Shown: one piece after another, positions 20,026 through 30,999 of the stretch
Layout: each line of letters begins with the position of its first letter
How positions within the stretch are numbered: position 1 is the first letter of the stretch
NCBI GenBank assembly: GCA_031213475.1
Contig: JARUPZ010000021.1
Coordinates: 3,362,545-3,426,544, forward strand
Origin: Nereocystis luetkeana
Taxonomy: Eukaryota > Sar > Phaeophyceae > Laminariales > Laminariaceae
Length of the DNA stretch: 64,000 nt
Reading direction: 5' to 3'
Position numbers and translations under genes: made by a program
Notes under the pieces: generated by a model
Seen by the model: only the letters and a program-made list of their open reading frames with translations
Database searches by the model: none
What the model was told of the DNA's origin: nothing

Positions 20026-20672
20026 GGTGGCACCTGCACGAGCTCTGATGGACACATGTCAGGTTGTAGATTTTTTCGGCTTGAAATGAGTAGTAGTGCG
20101 GAACCAGGAAATACACAGCAAAATCGAGTACGTGCGCAACGGGTTGAAGGGTTAAACCCACACAAGCCGAGCGTACAGCGACGCTGACCCTGGCCTCGTA
20201 TGTCCAGCTGCTACTACTGCTGTTGTTGCTGTTTGCTGCTGGAGACGCTCTGCTGAAGATGTTGTACATCAGAAGTGTAACAAACTGATACGAAGTACAT
20301 TTGTTTAGGTATCGCACCGTTTTATTTATATTTTTTGTCACCATCCTTCCCCATCTGGTGGCAGATCTCCACCGACGCACACCATGCCTGTTGTATGCTA
20401 TCCAATCTACGCACACGAGCTAGCTGCTGATGAATATCCTGCGGTGCGAGACCCTATTGACAGCAGCGCTAGAATTCGGAGGGGTCTCCGTCCTTTGATG
20501 TCCTTTTATCAACCCGAGGTGGGCCGTGCTTGGCCCACTGTACCGTGCCCGCCTGCTTCGACCACACCCGCAGAGAGCCTGCTCGGTGGCCTGCCCGAGG
20601 GCTCGTGCGGCCGGCGCCGGCGCAGAAGTAAGCAAAACGTGTTCTTTTGGATCGTTCCAGGAGCCGTGGTTG

Positions 20673-20795
20673 CACCCTGATAGTGAATATTTCCGGGGGT
20701 TTTGGTCGTAGTGCCTAACGTCGACCGAGCCTTGCACCCTAATAATAGTGATTATTTCCGGGGGGTTTGCCCGTGGTGCCTAAAGTCGACCACCC
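20673..20795. repeat. Tandem duplication (~60 bp) next to telomere-like repeats
   Basis: Two adjacent units share TGCACCCT, ATTTCCGGGGG and the block TGCCTAA-GTCGACC. Immediately after, at about 20800-20830, come degenerate CCCTAA/CCCTAG repeats resembling telomeric DNA. Confidence 0.7.
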
Positions 20796-20916
20796 GACCC
20801 GAACCCTAACCCTAGCCCTACCCCTAACGCTATTGAGTGACCAGTGCTTGGATGATGTGGCTTGTGAAATCTCTACTATTAATAGTAGGTTGATTTGGTC
20901 GTTCCAACAGCGACGG

Positions 20917-21132
20917 TTTCAAGTTGTAGAGGGTTGCGTATATCTTTGCAGGCGTTAAGATGAATTTTGCCGTGTTTTAATGAAGAGAGCTCGAGCACAC
21001 CGTTTTCCGCTCCGGGCTTCGAGCTACGCTCCGCTCTCGCTCCTCTCATCTGTCCTGGAATACAACGACTATAAATAATCTCATCAGACCACGAGGTGGT
21101 CAAGGCATCGAGGATTGGGCTCTACGAGCACA
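20917..21132 (+). repeat. Element 2 5' LTR (3' portion)
   Basis: Aligns with 30162-30380 by eye at roughly three quarters identity. The upstream part of the LTR was not found, so this copy appears truncated or rearranged on its left side. Confidence 0.65.
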
Positions 21133-21162
21133 CTAACGTTTGAGGTCTGGTAACAGAAGCCA

Positions 21163-21889
21163 ATGATGTCTAAGGAGAGGTCGGCTCACGTGGAGCACGA
21201 TTCTTCGAGTGAAATTCACAAGCTGCGACGCGAGTTCAAGCTGGCGTTGGAGCATAGGCAGACATCGATGATGTACACCCTGAGGAGCATGATGGTCGAG
21301 TGGATGAGACCACGGTCGATCGGCTCCCGGCGGCGCTGGGGGCAACGTTGCTGTAGGAGAAAGTCCAGCAGAGGTAAGAACCACTGCTATAGGAGAAAGC
21401 CCACGAGGGGCAGTACCCACTGCCCAAGTACGAAAGACTACTGCTGCTGTTGGAGCAGGCATTGGTCACTTGGTGTCCGGCAGCGCTGAGGGTAGCGCTA
21501 CTCTAGGGGGGAGCCCACGAGGGGTGGTGCCCACTGCAGTAGAGGACGCAATTTTGCGGGATAATGCTTCCCGTAATTTCAATGCGACAAGACGCGGCCA
21601 ATTGCGTTGCCTGTCAAGGTTGGCTCACCGAGGGGTCAACCAGACCAGCCTGTAAGGGCTGGAGAGAGAGGTGTCCATACCTCAGCGGTGAGTCCGATGG
21701 TGACTCAGCCGCGACTATCGGTGACGATAACAACAGCGCCAAAGCCGCCGAAGTTCGTACCTTTCAGGGGAGGTGCTTCAAGTGTGGCAAGAAGGGCCAT
21801 AGGGTTGCAAACTGCACAGTGAAGCTGTGCAGTGGATGCAACGAATGGGGGCACGCTGCTCGTGTCTGCCCCACGTCGAAGGATTAGGG
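21163..21889 (+). pseudogene. Element 2 gag with two zinc knuckles, frameshifted
   Basis: The N-terminal frame opens at 21163 (MMSKERSAHVEHDSSSEIHK). The C-terminal part, in another frame, has CFKCGKKGHRVANC and CSGCNEWGHAARVC, which are one canonical CCHC knuckle and a second one, ending near 21885. Several frame changes between them show the gene is dead. It is partly duplicated, inverted, at 26205-26985. Confidence 0.75.
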
Positions 21890-22012
21890 TGTCATGGCGG
21901 TGGCGAGCGATGTTCGGGCAAGAGACGATGACCAAGAAGAAGGTACGATCCTGGCCTCAGCTTTCTAGGCCGAAGAGACAGGCACGTGCAGTGATGGTTG
22001 GGAGGAAGGGGA

Positions 22013-22419
22013 TGTTTGTGGTATGCGGTAGCTTGGTACGGGTCTGCGGATATTGGGAGTTTCATATATTGTGGGGTTTCGTATTATGTATCGGGGCATT
22101 ATTTAGTATGCCTCGTGGATGGAGGGATGGAGCTGCTCCTCCGGGAGCAGTCGATGATGGTAATGATACGGCCCAGGCTTTGATGACAATGATACTGTCT
22201 GTCTATATGTGAGTGGTGCAGCCGGTGACAATCTTGGTGCGGCTTACCTCCTGTGTGTGGTTTATGTGGTGGGGTCTCTGACAGAACGGTATTGATCCAC
22301 CTGGTGTGTGTTGTGTTTGGCTTATTGTAACTAGTATTTTATTTGCTCTTCCTCAACAATCATGGTGTAGACCACGCGTGTATCACGTGCACGCGTCCGA
22401 CAGCTCCTGTGATCAAACA
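22013..22419 (+). repeat. Element 3 5' LTR
   Basis: 407 bp, TGTTTG...CAAACA, matching 25537-25947 almost end to end. Confidence 0.9.
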
Positions 22420-22589
22420 CGATATCGTGACTCCGGGCCCGGAGGACGCTGAAGGGTTATACTGTGTTAGAGGAGAGCACCTACTGGTGGAAGGGCGTCT
22501 GTGGTGGTGTGGCGTAAATGGAGGAGCTTCTTGGTATGGAGGCGTAGCAGGAACGACGGTATGGAGGTGACGCGCGGTTGCAGCACCAC

Positions 22590-23503
22590 AGTATGACTTT
22601 GGTGGGCAACAGCAGCAACGCTGGGGTGGAGGCCAGAGTTATCTGCAGCAACATCATCAGCGGCAGTATGGAGGCCGAGGGCAGCAACAGCCTCGGCCTC
22701 AGCAGCAGCACCTTGGTGGGCAACAGTAGCAACGCTGGGGTGGAGACCAGAGTTATCAGCAGCAGCACCATCGGCGGCAATATGGAGGCCGAGGGCAGCA
22801 ACAGCCTCAGTCTCAACAGCAGCAACGCTGGGGTGGAGGCCAGAGTTAACATCATCATCATCAGCAGCAGCAGCAGCAGCAACAACGGCGGCAGCCACAT
22901 GCTGCTTCGGAGTGGTGCACTGGGGCGGCTAGTAACACCGATCGCGTGTGGTATCAGCCTGAGTCCCCTCCGCCTGCAGCAGCGTCGATGTACGGATCCT
23001 ACATGTGCGCACGATATGGCGCTCGAGGGCATAGGGATGTGATTTGCCGTGCACCCAACAGTGTGTGTGACGACTTTATCTTTCATGGTCGCATGGCCAG
23101 GCAGTGTATCACTGCCCAGCCGGGTGTCGTCTACGCGCCGAACTACTACAGTACGCCGCAGGCTGGAACGCCGGCGCCCCAGCAGCCACGGGTGGAGCCA
23201 ACAGCGACGAGCTCGGCCACGAGCTACTCAACAGATGTGGTGTGGAGTTGCCGACGCGAGCCTCCACCGAACGAGCTCTGTGATGCTGAAGAGCCGCGTG
23301 TAACGTCTGTGCTGCAGCAGGATTACCGTGAGGTGGCGGACCTTGGTGTTGCTTTGTCCGACGTGGTGGATCTCGGTGATGCTAAACCTGAGGTGGTGGA
23401 GCTTGGTGTTGCCGTGTCCGAGGTGGTGGAGCTTGGTCTTGCTGTGTCCGAGGTGGAGCTTGGTGTTGCTGTGTCCGAAGTGCTGGAGCTCGGTGGAGCC
23501 TGA
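22590..23503 (+). pseudogene. Element 3 gag remnant (Gln-rich, degenerate zinc knuckles)
   Basis: In one frame the sequence reads a Gln/Gly-rich tract (FGGQQQQRWGGGQSYLQQHH, repeated) with in-frame stops near 22728 and 22846. It continues through MYGSYMCARYGARGHRDVIC and CDDFIFHGRMARQC, two eroded CCHC knuckles. It then enters a Val-rich repeat. The Gln-rich tract before the knuckle mirrors the layout of element 1 Gag. Confidence 0.65.
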
Positions 23504-23665
23504 GGTCGTGAAGCTTGGTGTTACTGTGTCCGAGGTGGTGGGCCTTGGTTATGCTGAGCCTGAGGTCGTGAAGCTTGGTGTTACTGTGTCCGAGGTGGTG
23601 GGCCTTGGTTATGCTGAGCCTGAGGTGGTGGAGCTTGGTGTTGCTGTGTCCGACGTGCGCAACTC
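23325..23665 (+). repeat. Coding minisatellite, 10-residue unit
   Basis: About eleven imperfect 30-bp units encode EVVELGVAVS-type decapeptides, partly organised as a perfect-looking 60-bp double unit at 23501-23620. A frame change occurs near 23490. It lies directly downstream of the gag knuckles. Confidence 0.85.
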
Positions 23666-24723
23666 CGGTCAGAAGGGGGGGTCAACGTACCCCTTAGACC
23701 GGGGAAAACTCATATGGGCGAGGCTGGCACCGAGTGGCTGGGAATACGGATCTGGCTCGGTTTGGGGGGGGTATGGTGGCGGATGGGGAAACGGGGATTA
23801 CGAGGGGGCGGGGACTAGCAGTCGCAGCAGCAGCGGCAAGCGAGATTTCCCGTTCGACCCTGGGAGACAGGCATGTAATGTTTTTCCAGTGTCGCCCACT
23901 TTAGTTATGGTGGACTGGATTTTTCTGTTTGTCCTTTTTTGTTTGTCATTTTCTGTGCTTTTTTTGTGTTTGCCTGGTATGTTCTCAAATGAAGTGTGCA
24001 ATATTGCGGAAGGTGTGGTGTACCTGGTACCCGGTATGTCCTTTATGACAGAAACATTTCCACCGCAGCTGCTGTCTACGTACCCGTAAATTAACCAGAG
24101 GGTATGAGGGAACTGTACCACGTCTGCTACCTGATTCCATACTGCTGTGTCTACCCAGGCCGCGAGTTGTAATGGCAAAACGGACGTACCTGCGTTGCCA
24201 ATTACCCACTTGAATATGACGAAGACCAACTATGAATAGAAATCGGTACTGACGTTGCCTTGTCACCATTGTTTTGAGTGAATCATGAGGGGGGGGTTGA
24301 TGGCATGATTCTACTCGTAGGCATAGTGCATAATGATGTGACTCGTTATCTAACGAGTAACCTCGGTTTCTAGCACGAACTGGCTTGATTTCTGACGCTG
24401 ACCCACCCGATACTGCCCACTGCACCCTGCGGCTTTGCGAGATGTAATCCATGTCGCGGCAACATGGAGCCGTGGCGGAAGACAAGCGTCGCATCCGTAT
24501 TGTAGGGAGCAGGAGACGGAGGTTGAGAGGTGGGGTTGTGGGGGGTTTGGACGTGAGTTCGTTTCTTTTTATTTTATGGTTGAGGTATTTTGGAGTCATA
24601 ATGACAGTCGCAACATTTTCATGATAAGTGCTTTGTCATCTACCGAGCAGGGGGGGGATAGTAGCTGTACTCGGTAACACGACGAAGCCTTTCTATCGCA
24701 GATAGTGGACTTCAGTTGGAGTG

Positions 24724-24826
24724 TCATACTAGCTGGACTCGGCAGAGCAGCATGCCGATTTTCTCATCAAACCGTTGCCCGCTGAGATGTTTCGTCTTGG
24801 GCTTGACTTTGTGATGATTTTGTAGT
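24724..24826 (+). pseudogene. Element 3 pol C-terminal remnant
   Basis: The frame AEQHADFLIKPLPAEMFRLG followed by LDFVMIL and a stop is the counterpart of EEQRADFLTKPL...FLMNL at the end of element 1 RNase H. Nothing of the rest of pol is present, which defines one edge of the internal deletion. Confidence 0.75.
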
Positions 24827-25369
24827 GATTTCTTGCATTCATTTATCGGTTTCGGATATTTTGGGGTATTGGGTGATGAGAACGGAGAAGAGTGATTTTA
24901 AGGGAATTGGAGAAAGCATTGGGATGTACTCATGTGTTGAGTAATGTTAATACGCCAATAGGGTATGCCGATGGTCTTGATGAATCGTGCCGTACCCGTT
25001 GGCTATTGGTTAAGTATGCACAACGTACAAGGGACCCAAAATGACTAGTATCCATAGTATTTTTTAATTCAGATGCAGTTTGTTGTTGACTTTTGCATAC
25101 TCCCGGCGTTAGCACCTACTAATAGCAGGGGGGCTATTATAGTTCGATTTGAGATGTCTTACATCAGAGACGTTCTGTTGTTCTTCTCTTTCAGAGTGCG
25201 AAACAGGGGGGGCGATACTATCGGGCGGTACGATATCTATGTGAAGACGTGTTGTTGATTTTGTTTGAAGGTTTTACCAACATACTTACGTTTGTTGGAT
25301 TTTTTTCCTTCTCATAGTTACTGTCTTGATATATTTTAGGAGGTCTCTACTGGAATCGATATTGAGAGA

Positions 25370-25495
25370 TTTTGTATCGGGATTGCCGTTTTACATTGGC
25401 GATTCTGAAGGGTGGATTTTGGGATTGCCGTTTTACCTTGGCAACGATAAAGGATGGAATTAGAGGCTGCAGTTTTACCTGGCAATTGGTGATAA
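25370..25495 (+). repeat. Element 3 3'-UTR repeats GCCGTTTTACCTTGGC
   Basis: Three spaced copies of a variant of the element 1 3'-UTR motif: TTGCCGTTTTACATTGGC, TTGCCGTTTTACCTTGGC and CTGCAGTTTTACCTGGC. Confidence 0.75.
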
Positions 25496-25536
25496 GATAT
25501 TCGAGACCTATCGTATCGCGCACCGAATAGGGGGGC

Positions 25537-25947
25537 TGTTTGTGGTATGCGGTAGCTTGATACGGGTCTGCGGATATTGGGGGTTTCATATATTGTGGGG
25601 TTTCGTATTATGTATCGGGGCATTATTTAGTATGCCTCGTGGATGGAGAAATGGAGCTGCTCCTCCGGGAGCAGTCGATGATGTTAATGATGCGGCCCAG
25701 GCTTTGATGATAATGCTACTTACTGCCTGTCTATTTGTGAGTGGTGCAGCCGGTGACAATCGTGGTGCGGCTTACCTCCTGTGTGTGGTTTATGTAGTGG
25801 GGTTTCTGACAGAACGGTATTGATCCACCTGGTGTGTGTTGTGTTTGGCTTATTGTAACTAGTATTTTATTTGCTCTTCCTCAACGATCATGGTGCAGAC
25901 CACGCGTGTATCACGTGCACGCGTCCTACAACTCCAGTGATCAAACT
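25537..25947 (+). repeat. Element 3 3' LTR
   Basis: 411 bp, preceded by the polypurine tract ATAGGGGGGC (25527-25536). Its last base differs from the 5' copy. Confidence 0.9.
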
Positions 25948-25952
25948 GGGGA

Positions 25953-26204
25953 GTCTGCTTGGCAGGTAGCAGACGAGATCTGGGTAGTGGTGCGTCTACT
26001 CACATGACGCCATCAGCAGACTGCATGACCAACTATCGAGATTGCAACATGGAATAGCGAATCGTCGATGGATCCACTCGGTCGATCGAAGGTTACGGTG
26101 ACATAAGCGTTGTATTTCGGTCTGGAAACGGTTTCGTGCAAGTGCTGATAACGAACGTTGCGCACGCGCCGGATCTCCGCTACCACCTTCTTTCCCTGCC
26201 ACTG
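25953..26204 (+). pseudogene. Element 2 protease region
   Basis: After one shift the frame reads GSGASTHMTPSADCMTNYRD, a copia protease motif in which the catalytic Asp of DSGA is Gly. It continues IEGYGDISVVFRSGNGFVQV and ends near HAPDLRYHLLSLP. It follows directly on the right side of element 3 insertion. Confidence 0.7.
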
Positions 26205-26985
26205 CCTCCACGTTTCCCGCGAACCACTACTGCACTTGCCTGTCTCTTCGGCTTTGAAAGCTGTTGCCTGGACCGTACCTTCTTCTTAGTCGTCGTCCCT
26301 TGCCCCAATCTCTCTCGCCCCCGCCATGACATCTTCCTCCTTGAACGTGGAAAAGACATCAGCAGCCTGCCCCCGTCCGTTGCATCCACTGCACAGCTTC
26401 ACTGTGCAGTTTGCAGCCCTATGGCCCTTCTTGCTTTTCGAGGGCCGTTGACAGGAATTTCCACGCCGGTGTATGCATGTGCACACCTTCGCGGCTAAAC
26501 CCCCTAGCGACAAGTACCTAGTTTAATGTGCCCAATTCCCCTACGGGAATGTACTGAGGGGATTCAGATACGAAGGCAGACAAGAAACCAACTCCTTTGA
26601 CGCAATACCGAGCGTCTCTAGCCCCGGGATTGAACTCTGGTTTTAGCTCACTAAACGGTGGCACAGGAGTATGTTTCGCGCCAAGTGGCGCGAGATAGGC
26701 AAATCAAATCCACCACCCAACTCACCGCCAGGGTAAGCACCCCATTCTCCAGTCCTCCCAAGCTGGTCTAGTTGACCCCTCGGTGGGTCAACCTCGACAG
26801 GTAACGCAGTTCCTAGGCGTGCTGTTGCTCCTAAAATTTACGAGGAACTCTCACGCATTCTTTCCTCTTGTTCTGCTGCAGTGTCCCGCGCCATGCCTAC
26901 AGCAGCAGCAGCTGGGGTCTCTCTCACAGCAGTGGGTACTGTCCTACGCGAGATCACGGTATACGTGGGTATAATGTATGCGCCA
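26205..26985 (-). pseudogene. Inverted gag fragment inside element 2
   Basis: The minus strand repeats the gag of 21340-22000, including KKGHRAANCTVKLCSGCN, then the protein downstream of the knuckles, at roughly 80-85 percent identity. It also repeats the region around GTTGACC-CACCGAGGGGTCAAC. It replaces the end of protease and the first half of integrase. A piece at about 26450-26720 has no counterpart in the 21-kb copy and may be a later insertion. Confidence 0.75.
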
Positions 26986-27600
26986 CAAGTCGGACGCCAC
27001 GGAACTGTTCGGGTAATTCCTCGTGGATTCTCGTGCAGACGGTGTCCATTCTACGGTGGTAATCGTCCGATCTGATGGGGGTGGTGAGTTCCGCGGGGGC
27101 AAGTTGGAAAACCTGTGTAGATCACGAGGAATCAAGTAGGAATTCACGACTGCCGATAGGCTCCAACTCGATGGAGCAGCAGAGCGCGCGCTAGGTTTGA
27201 TTGAGACGGCCACAATGCCAGGCCGAATCCAGGCTCGCAAGAATTGTCCCGGGGCGCAACTCCCGGCCACTGCGTCGTTATGGGCGGAAGCGCCCCACTG
27301 GGTGTATGACGCCTTGAACCGCACACCAACGACAGCTAACGCAGAGAGCAAGTCGCCACATGAGACGTGGCATGGTATCCCCCCCTCGATACTACTACCT
27401 CCTTTCCTCAAGCCTGGCTACTGCAAGGTGAAGAGGGAAAACAAGTCACAGGCGAAAGCACAAGAGTGTTTGCACCTTGGCCCTGCGCCCAACTACCCCC
27501 GAGACTCAGTACGAGTACTGACGAGGAAACACACTGTGCTAAACACGCGAAATGTCACCTGGCAACGCGTGTCGCCTGTAAACGCGTGTCGCCTGTAGCA
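26986..27600 (+). pseudogene. Element 2 integrase (C-terminal half)
   Basis: The frame reads VVIVRSDGGGEFRGGKLENL, a stop, then EFTTADRLQLDGAAERALGL, the SDNG-EF and glutamate region of copia integrase with several stops. It continues WAEAPHWVYDALNRTPT and PFLKPGYCKVKRENKSQAKA, which match the IN C-terminal region. The first catalytic Asp and the zinc-binding half are missing. Confidence 0.75.
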
Positions 27601-28449
27601 CCTGTACCTGTCCAGGCGAATGACTTCCTATCTACGGAAAAGGGGGGGGTCCGAAGCAGACGACGTGAGCACGTCGATTCGAGGGGATGGGGGTGTTGGT
27701 GGATGAGCTGGACCATGGTCTGGCTCACCTGTACTACCTCGACGTGCGTGACCTGGACGCATTTCGGAAATGAGCGCGCACAGCAGGCGCCTGCCACCGG
27801 CGAGGCCGGCGACGAAATAACCGAGACGATGGGTCCGTCTCGAAGAGACGCCGTGGGCGCCTCCTCGGCCCCGAGGGGGAGGGTCGAAACAGCCTAGACG
27901 ATGGGTTTGTCTCGAGGGGGCGCCGTGGACGCCTCTCCGGTCCTGGCAGGGAGAGCCGAAAGCGATCCGAGCGCAGCATCAGCCTTTGAAACCGGCCAAG
28001 GGAACGGGGATGATCCCCCCGCGGTCCTGTCGGTCAGCAGCTGGGGACGGCTCCCCCCGACAGTACGGGGCCGAACTCGGAGTCAGAGCCAACGCCTGGA
28101 GGGTGCACCTGCTGTGCACCAGGTAAGGATAAATTATAGAACCGTAGACGCGCTGCGTGCGACAGCGTACGAGTGATGGTCGAAGCCTGGGGGTAATCTG
28201 AATCGTACATCCTGGACGACGGAGGACGCAGTGGCCTTGGTGGCCGGAGGACTTGCTGTGGAGAATAGAGGGGAGTTGAGCATGTGCATGCCGAGTGGCT
28301 TTCCAGAAGACGTACAACCGCACCAGCAGTCCGTAGCAGATGTAGAGCGTTCTAAGCGCAAAGCGGCGAGGCACGAGGCCATGAACATTTTTTCGGACCG
28401 TCACAAAGCGACCGGTACGTAGGAAGCTTCTACACCGCCACAAGGGTGA
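27601..28449 (+). pseudogene. Element 2 integrase-RT linker
   Basis: GC-rich and without conserved domains. It contains a direct repeat around CGAGACGATGGGTCCGTCTCGA / TAGACGATGGGTTTGTCTCGA (27820-27915). It occupies the place of the Pro-rich and 37-residue-repeat linker of element 1. Confidence 0.5.
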
Positions 28450-29100
28450 AAACCTATAGGTGCGATGTGGGTGTTTACCTACAAGACGGACAAGGATGGC
28501 CCGATACTAAATGCAAAGGCCACACGTGTGTCTAAGGGTTTTAGTCAGATGTAGATTACTTTCAAACGCTTGCACTCACTCCCTCGCCATCGTTAGTCCG
28601 AATTCTGGCGGCTGTTGGCAATGCACACGGTTTACAGATTTTTCATCTAGACGTCGCACAAGCTTTTTCGCGATAAGCTCGATGCCGAGATACACATGAA
28701 ACTACCCGGTGGGTGTGGTGACATGCCAGGAAAGATAATCCGCCTGAAGAGATCACTGCATGATCTAACGCAGAGCGGACGACAGTAGGCCGAATTATTG
28801 GTAGAGATCGTGGTAGAGTACGGTATGGAGCAGTATAGGTCTGACCCGCGTGTGTTTCGCATGGTTGTGGACGGCACGGTAGAACTGGGCATGGCCGTTC
28901 ATGTGCAGGACATCGTGATCAGAGGATCGGACGAGACATGGAAAGATTTCCATGCCGCGCTAGTACGAAATTCCCCACGAATAACCTCGGTGAACTGACT
29001 TGGTACATTGGTTGTGCTTTCGAACGCGGCTGGAAATTGGGGGCATTGGAGATTACGCTGTAGGCGTTTATTGAGAGCATGCTGAATCGGTTTGGTGTTA
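28450..29100 (+). pseudogene. Element 2 reverse transcriptase
   Basis: Recognisable blocks in shifting frames: GAMWVFTYKTDKDGPILNAK, then LRFHLDVAQAF-like palm sequence near 28640-28660. These are followed by MKLPGGCGDMPGKIIRLKRS, HVQDIVIRGSDETWKDFHA in the active-site region (VQD in place of VDD), and NLGELTWYIGCAFERGWKLG. Several stops show it is inactive. Confidence 0.8.
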
Positions 29101-29199
29101 AACTCATCCTCTGATATCCCCTCGACACCCGGTGTGGAACTAGATCTAAGAGTGGAGTGCAAACTTGGAGGAGACTGGCCGTACACAGAGGCTGGGGGC

Positions 29200-29830
29200 A
29201 GCTCGATGTGGCTATCGACCATGACGAAGCAGGATATCTCGAACGGTGTGCGTGATATGGCGCGCCACTCCCACAACCCTACGGAGAGGCAATGGAAGGC
29301 AGTTTGAAGATTTTTGGCTCACCTTCACGAGACCAGGTTTATGGGATTGCCTTTCGTGCGGGGCTCGGGATTGGATTTTACTGCGTATAGTGATGCTGAT
29401 GCTGCTGATGAGGCGAACGATAGACGCCCGGTATTGGGGCCGTAATTACCCTGGGGGTGCAGCCGTCAGTCGGGCAAGTAGCACGCAGGAGTGTGTTACG
29501 TTGTCCACAGCAAAAGCAGAGTATGTCGCGCTGGGTGAAGGGGTGACGGAAGCTTTATCTACGGGCGCGGTGTTGTAGCCTATTTGTCCAGAGCTAAGCG
29601 GATCGTGTGTCCGAGTTTTTGAGGATAATCAGAGGGCCATAGCGTTGGCTGAGAATCGTCTTAGTTCTGCCCGGCGGAGTAAGCATATCGACGTGCGTTT
29701 GCATTCTGTTACATAACTACTTCGTGCTAAAAAGGCCGACACTCGGTTCGTAGCTTGGGAAGAACAGCAATCACAACATCCCTCGCTGCGACCCCTTTTG
29801 AGTCGCAACGTAGGTTCTGGTTGAATCTGC
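29200..29830 (+). pseudogene. Element 2 RNase H
   Basis: Blocks AYSDADAADEANDRRPVLG, SSTQECVTLSTAKAEYVALG and RVFEDNQRAIALAENRLSSA then KHIDVRLHSVT correspond to copia RNase H. Frameshifts and stops interrupt it. Confidence 0.8.
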
Positions 29831-30049
29831 CTTCGGAGAGTGAATGAGGGGGTATGAGCATTATTCGATGAGTACCATGTTTGAGTGATGCGAGGAATAA
29901 CAGGTCAGGTCGCCAACCCTGCGCTATTTTGAGGGGCATGGGGAAGTAGGGCATCACTTGGCATTGTTTTTGCTGGCCATGGTTATCGTTAGGAATGCGA
30001 CAGTTGTTTGAAATTGCAATGGTTAGGAGTATACGTGATATACAGGGGG

Positions 30050-30380
30050 TGTTGACCCGGTGGCCGGATTTCCTTCTGCGGGACTGTATTTGGCTGTTCT
30101 TAGGTCCTAGCATGTCTTCGATGTCTCTTCGGTATCGCCACTGCTGTGAAGAGCCTGGGAGGGTCACAAGTCGTAGAGGGCTGCGTATATCTTCGTGGGC
30201 GTTATTTAGAAGTTGGTTGTGTGTTCACGAGGAGAGTTCGAGCACTCCGTTCCCCGCCTCGAGCTTCGCGCTACGCTTCGCTCTCTCTCTTCTCCTCTGT
30301 CCTCTAATACAATGACTGTAAATAATCTCGTCAGACCACGTGGTGGTCAGGGCACCCAAGCTTGGACTCTACGAAAAATA
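30050..30380 (+). repeat. Element 2 3' LTR
   Basis: Begins TGTTGACCC right after the purine tract CAGGGGG. Its later part matches 20917-21132. No convincing 5-bp target duplication was seen, as expected for an old copy with a damaged left end. Confidence 0.65.
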
Positions 30381-30584
30381 CTGGGCGACATCAATGGCCT
30401 TGATCTTGGGGACGAGTAGCGGGCGCTAGTTAGCCTACAGTAGAAAACGTGTTTCAATTTTTTGTTTGCAATTTCTTCACTAGAATAGAGAGTTCGCATT
30501 TTTTACCAGCTATCCTGTTCGCCATCGTCCTCCGCATATTGTATGGGTGAAATCTGTATCGTTTTTTTAGAATGTCGGTTTGGT

Positions 30585-30695
30585 CTCACTAACCCTTTTA
30601 GCCCCGCAGGCCCGCTTTGGGGGCACACCACTCAAATTCCGAGCAAGTTGTCCCCAAGATGGGACTGCGGCTTTATAAGGGTGAAGCAAACTCAT
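30585..30695. repeat. Short palindromic MITE-like element
   Basis: About 105 bp folding on itself: TAACCCTTTTAGCCCCGCAG at the left is answered by CTGCGGCTTTATAAGGGTGA at the right, with CTTTGGGG...CCCCAAG inside. A relative lies at 37907-38055. Confidence 0.6.
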
Positions 30696-30999
30696 ATCAG
30701 TCGCCTGTGCTGACATGGACCCAGGATTACTGATGATCTCCAACCGTTATCGAGACGTACGCACCTCCGATGCCCCGGGAAAACACCAGAGGAGGTCATT
30801 GCAAAACTTCGTCGTGATCGGTTTCAACCCCCGCGAGCAAGCGACAGATATATACCTACTTCAGCGGTTTGGCCTTCGCCGAGCCAACTTTCATCTGAAG
30901 TAGTGTAAAAGAAGGCAGTGTCGTTGGTGGGAAGGCAATTTACTTTTAATCGGGCGATTGTGGGAGAAGACTGTTCACAGGTTACGGAAATATGTCGTT

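Larger units (their letters stand above)
22013..25947 (+). mobile_element. Element 3: nested, internally deleted LTR retrotransposon
   Basis: LTRs at 22013-22419 and 25537-25947 begin TGTTTG and end CAAACA (CAAACT in the 3' copy). The element is flanked by the 5-bp direct repeat GGGGA (22008-22012 and 25948-25952), and it split the gag-protease junction of element 2. The LTRs differ at about 16 positions, roughly 4 percent by eye. Inside are gag remnants and the last ~30 codons of the pol ORF, with protease, integrase and most of RT-RNase H missing. It is therefore a deletion derivative that would need proteins in trans. Confidence 0.88.
20917..30380 (+). mobile_element. Element 2: old, degraded copia-type LTR retrotransposon
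   Basis: LTR-like ends at 20917-21132 and 30050-30380 are clearly related but diverged; both contain GTAGAGGG-TGCGTATATCTT and AATAATCTC-TCAGACCACG. The coding region follows copia order (gag, protease, integrase, RT, RNase H) but carries many stops and shifts. It is interrupted by a nested LTR element (22013-25947) and by an inverted gag segment (26205-26985). Downstream of the 5' LTR, TGGTAACAGAAGC (about 21148) resembles a primer-binding site for initiator tRNA-Met. Confidence 0.8.

Noticed and set aside
22467-23086. Ala/Leu-rich minus frames opposite element 3 gag
   Set aside because: Shadows of the Gln/Gly-rich repeated gag sequence.
26560-26720. tRNA-like B-box (AGTTCAATCCC) inside the inverted gag
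   Set aside because: Only a partial T arm is visible; no acceptor or anticodon stem could be drawn.
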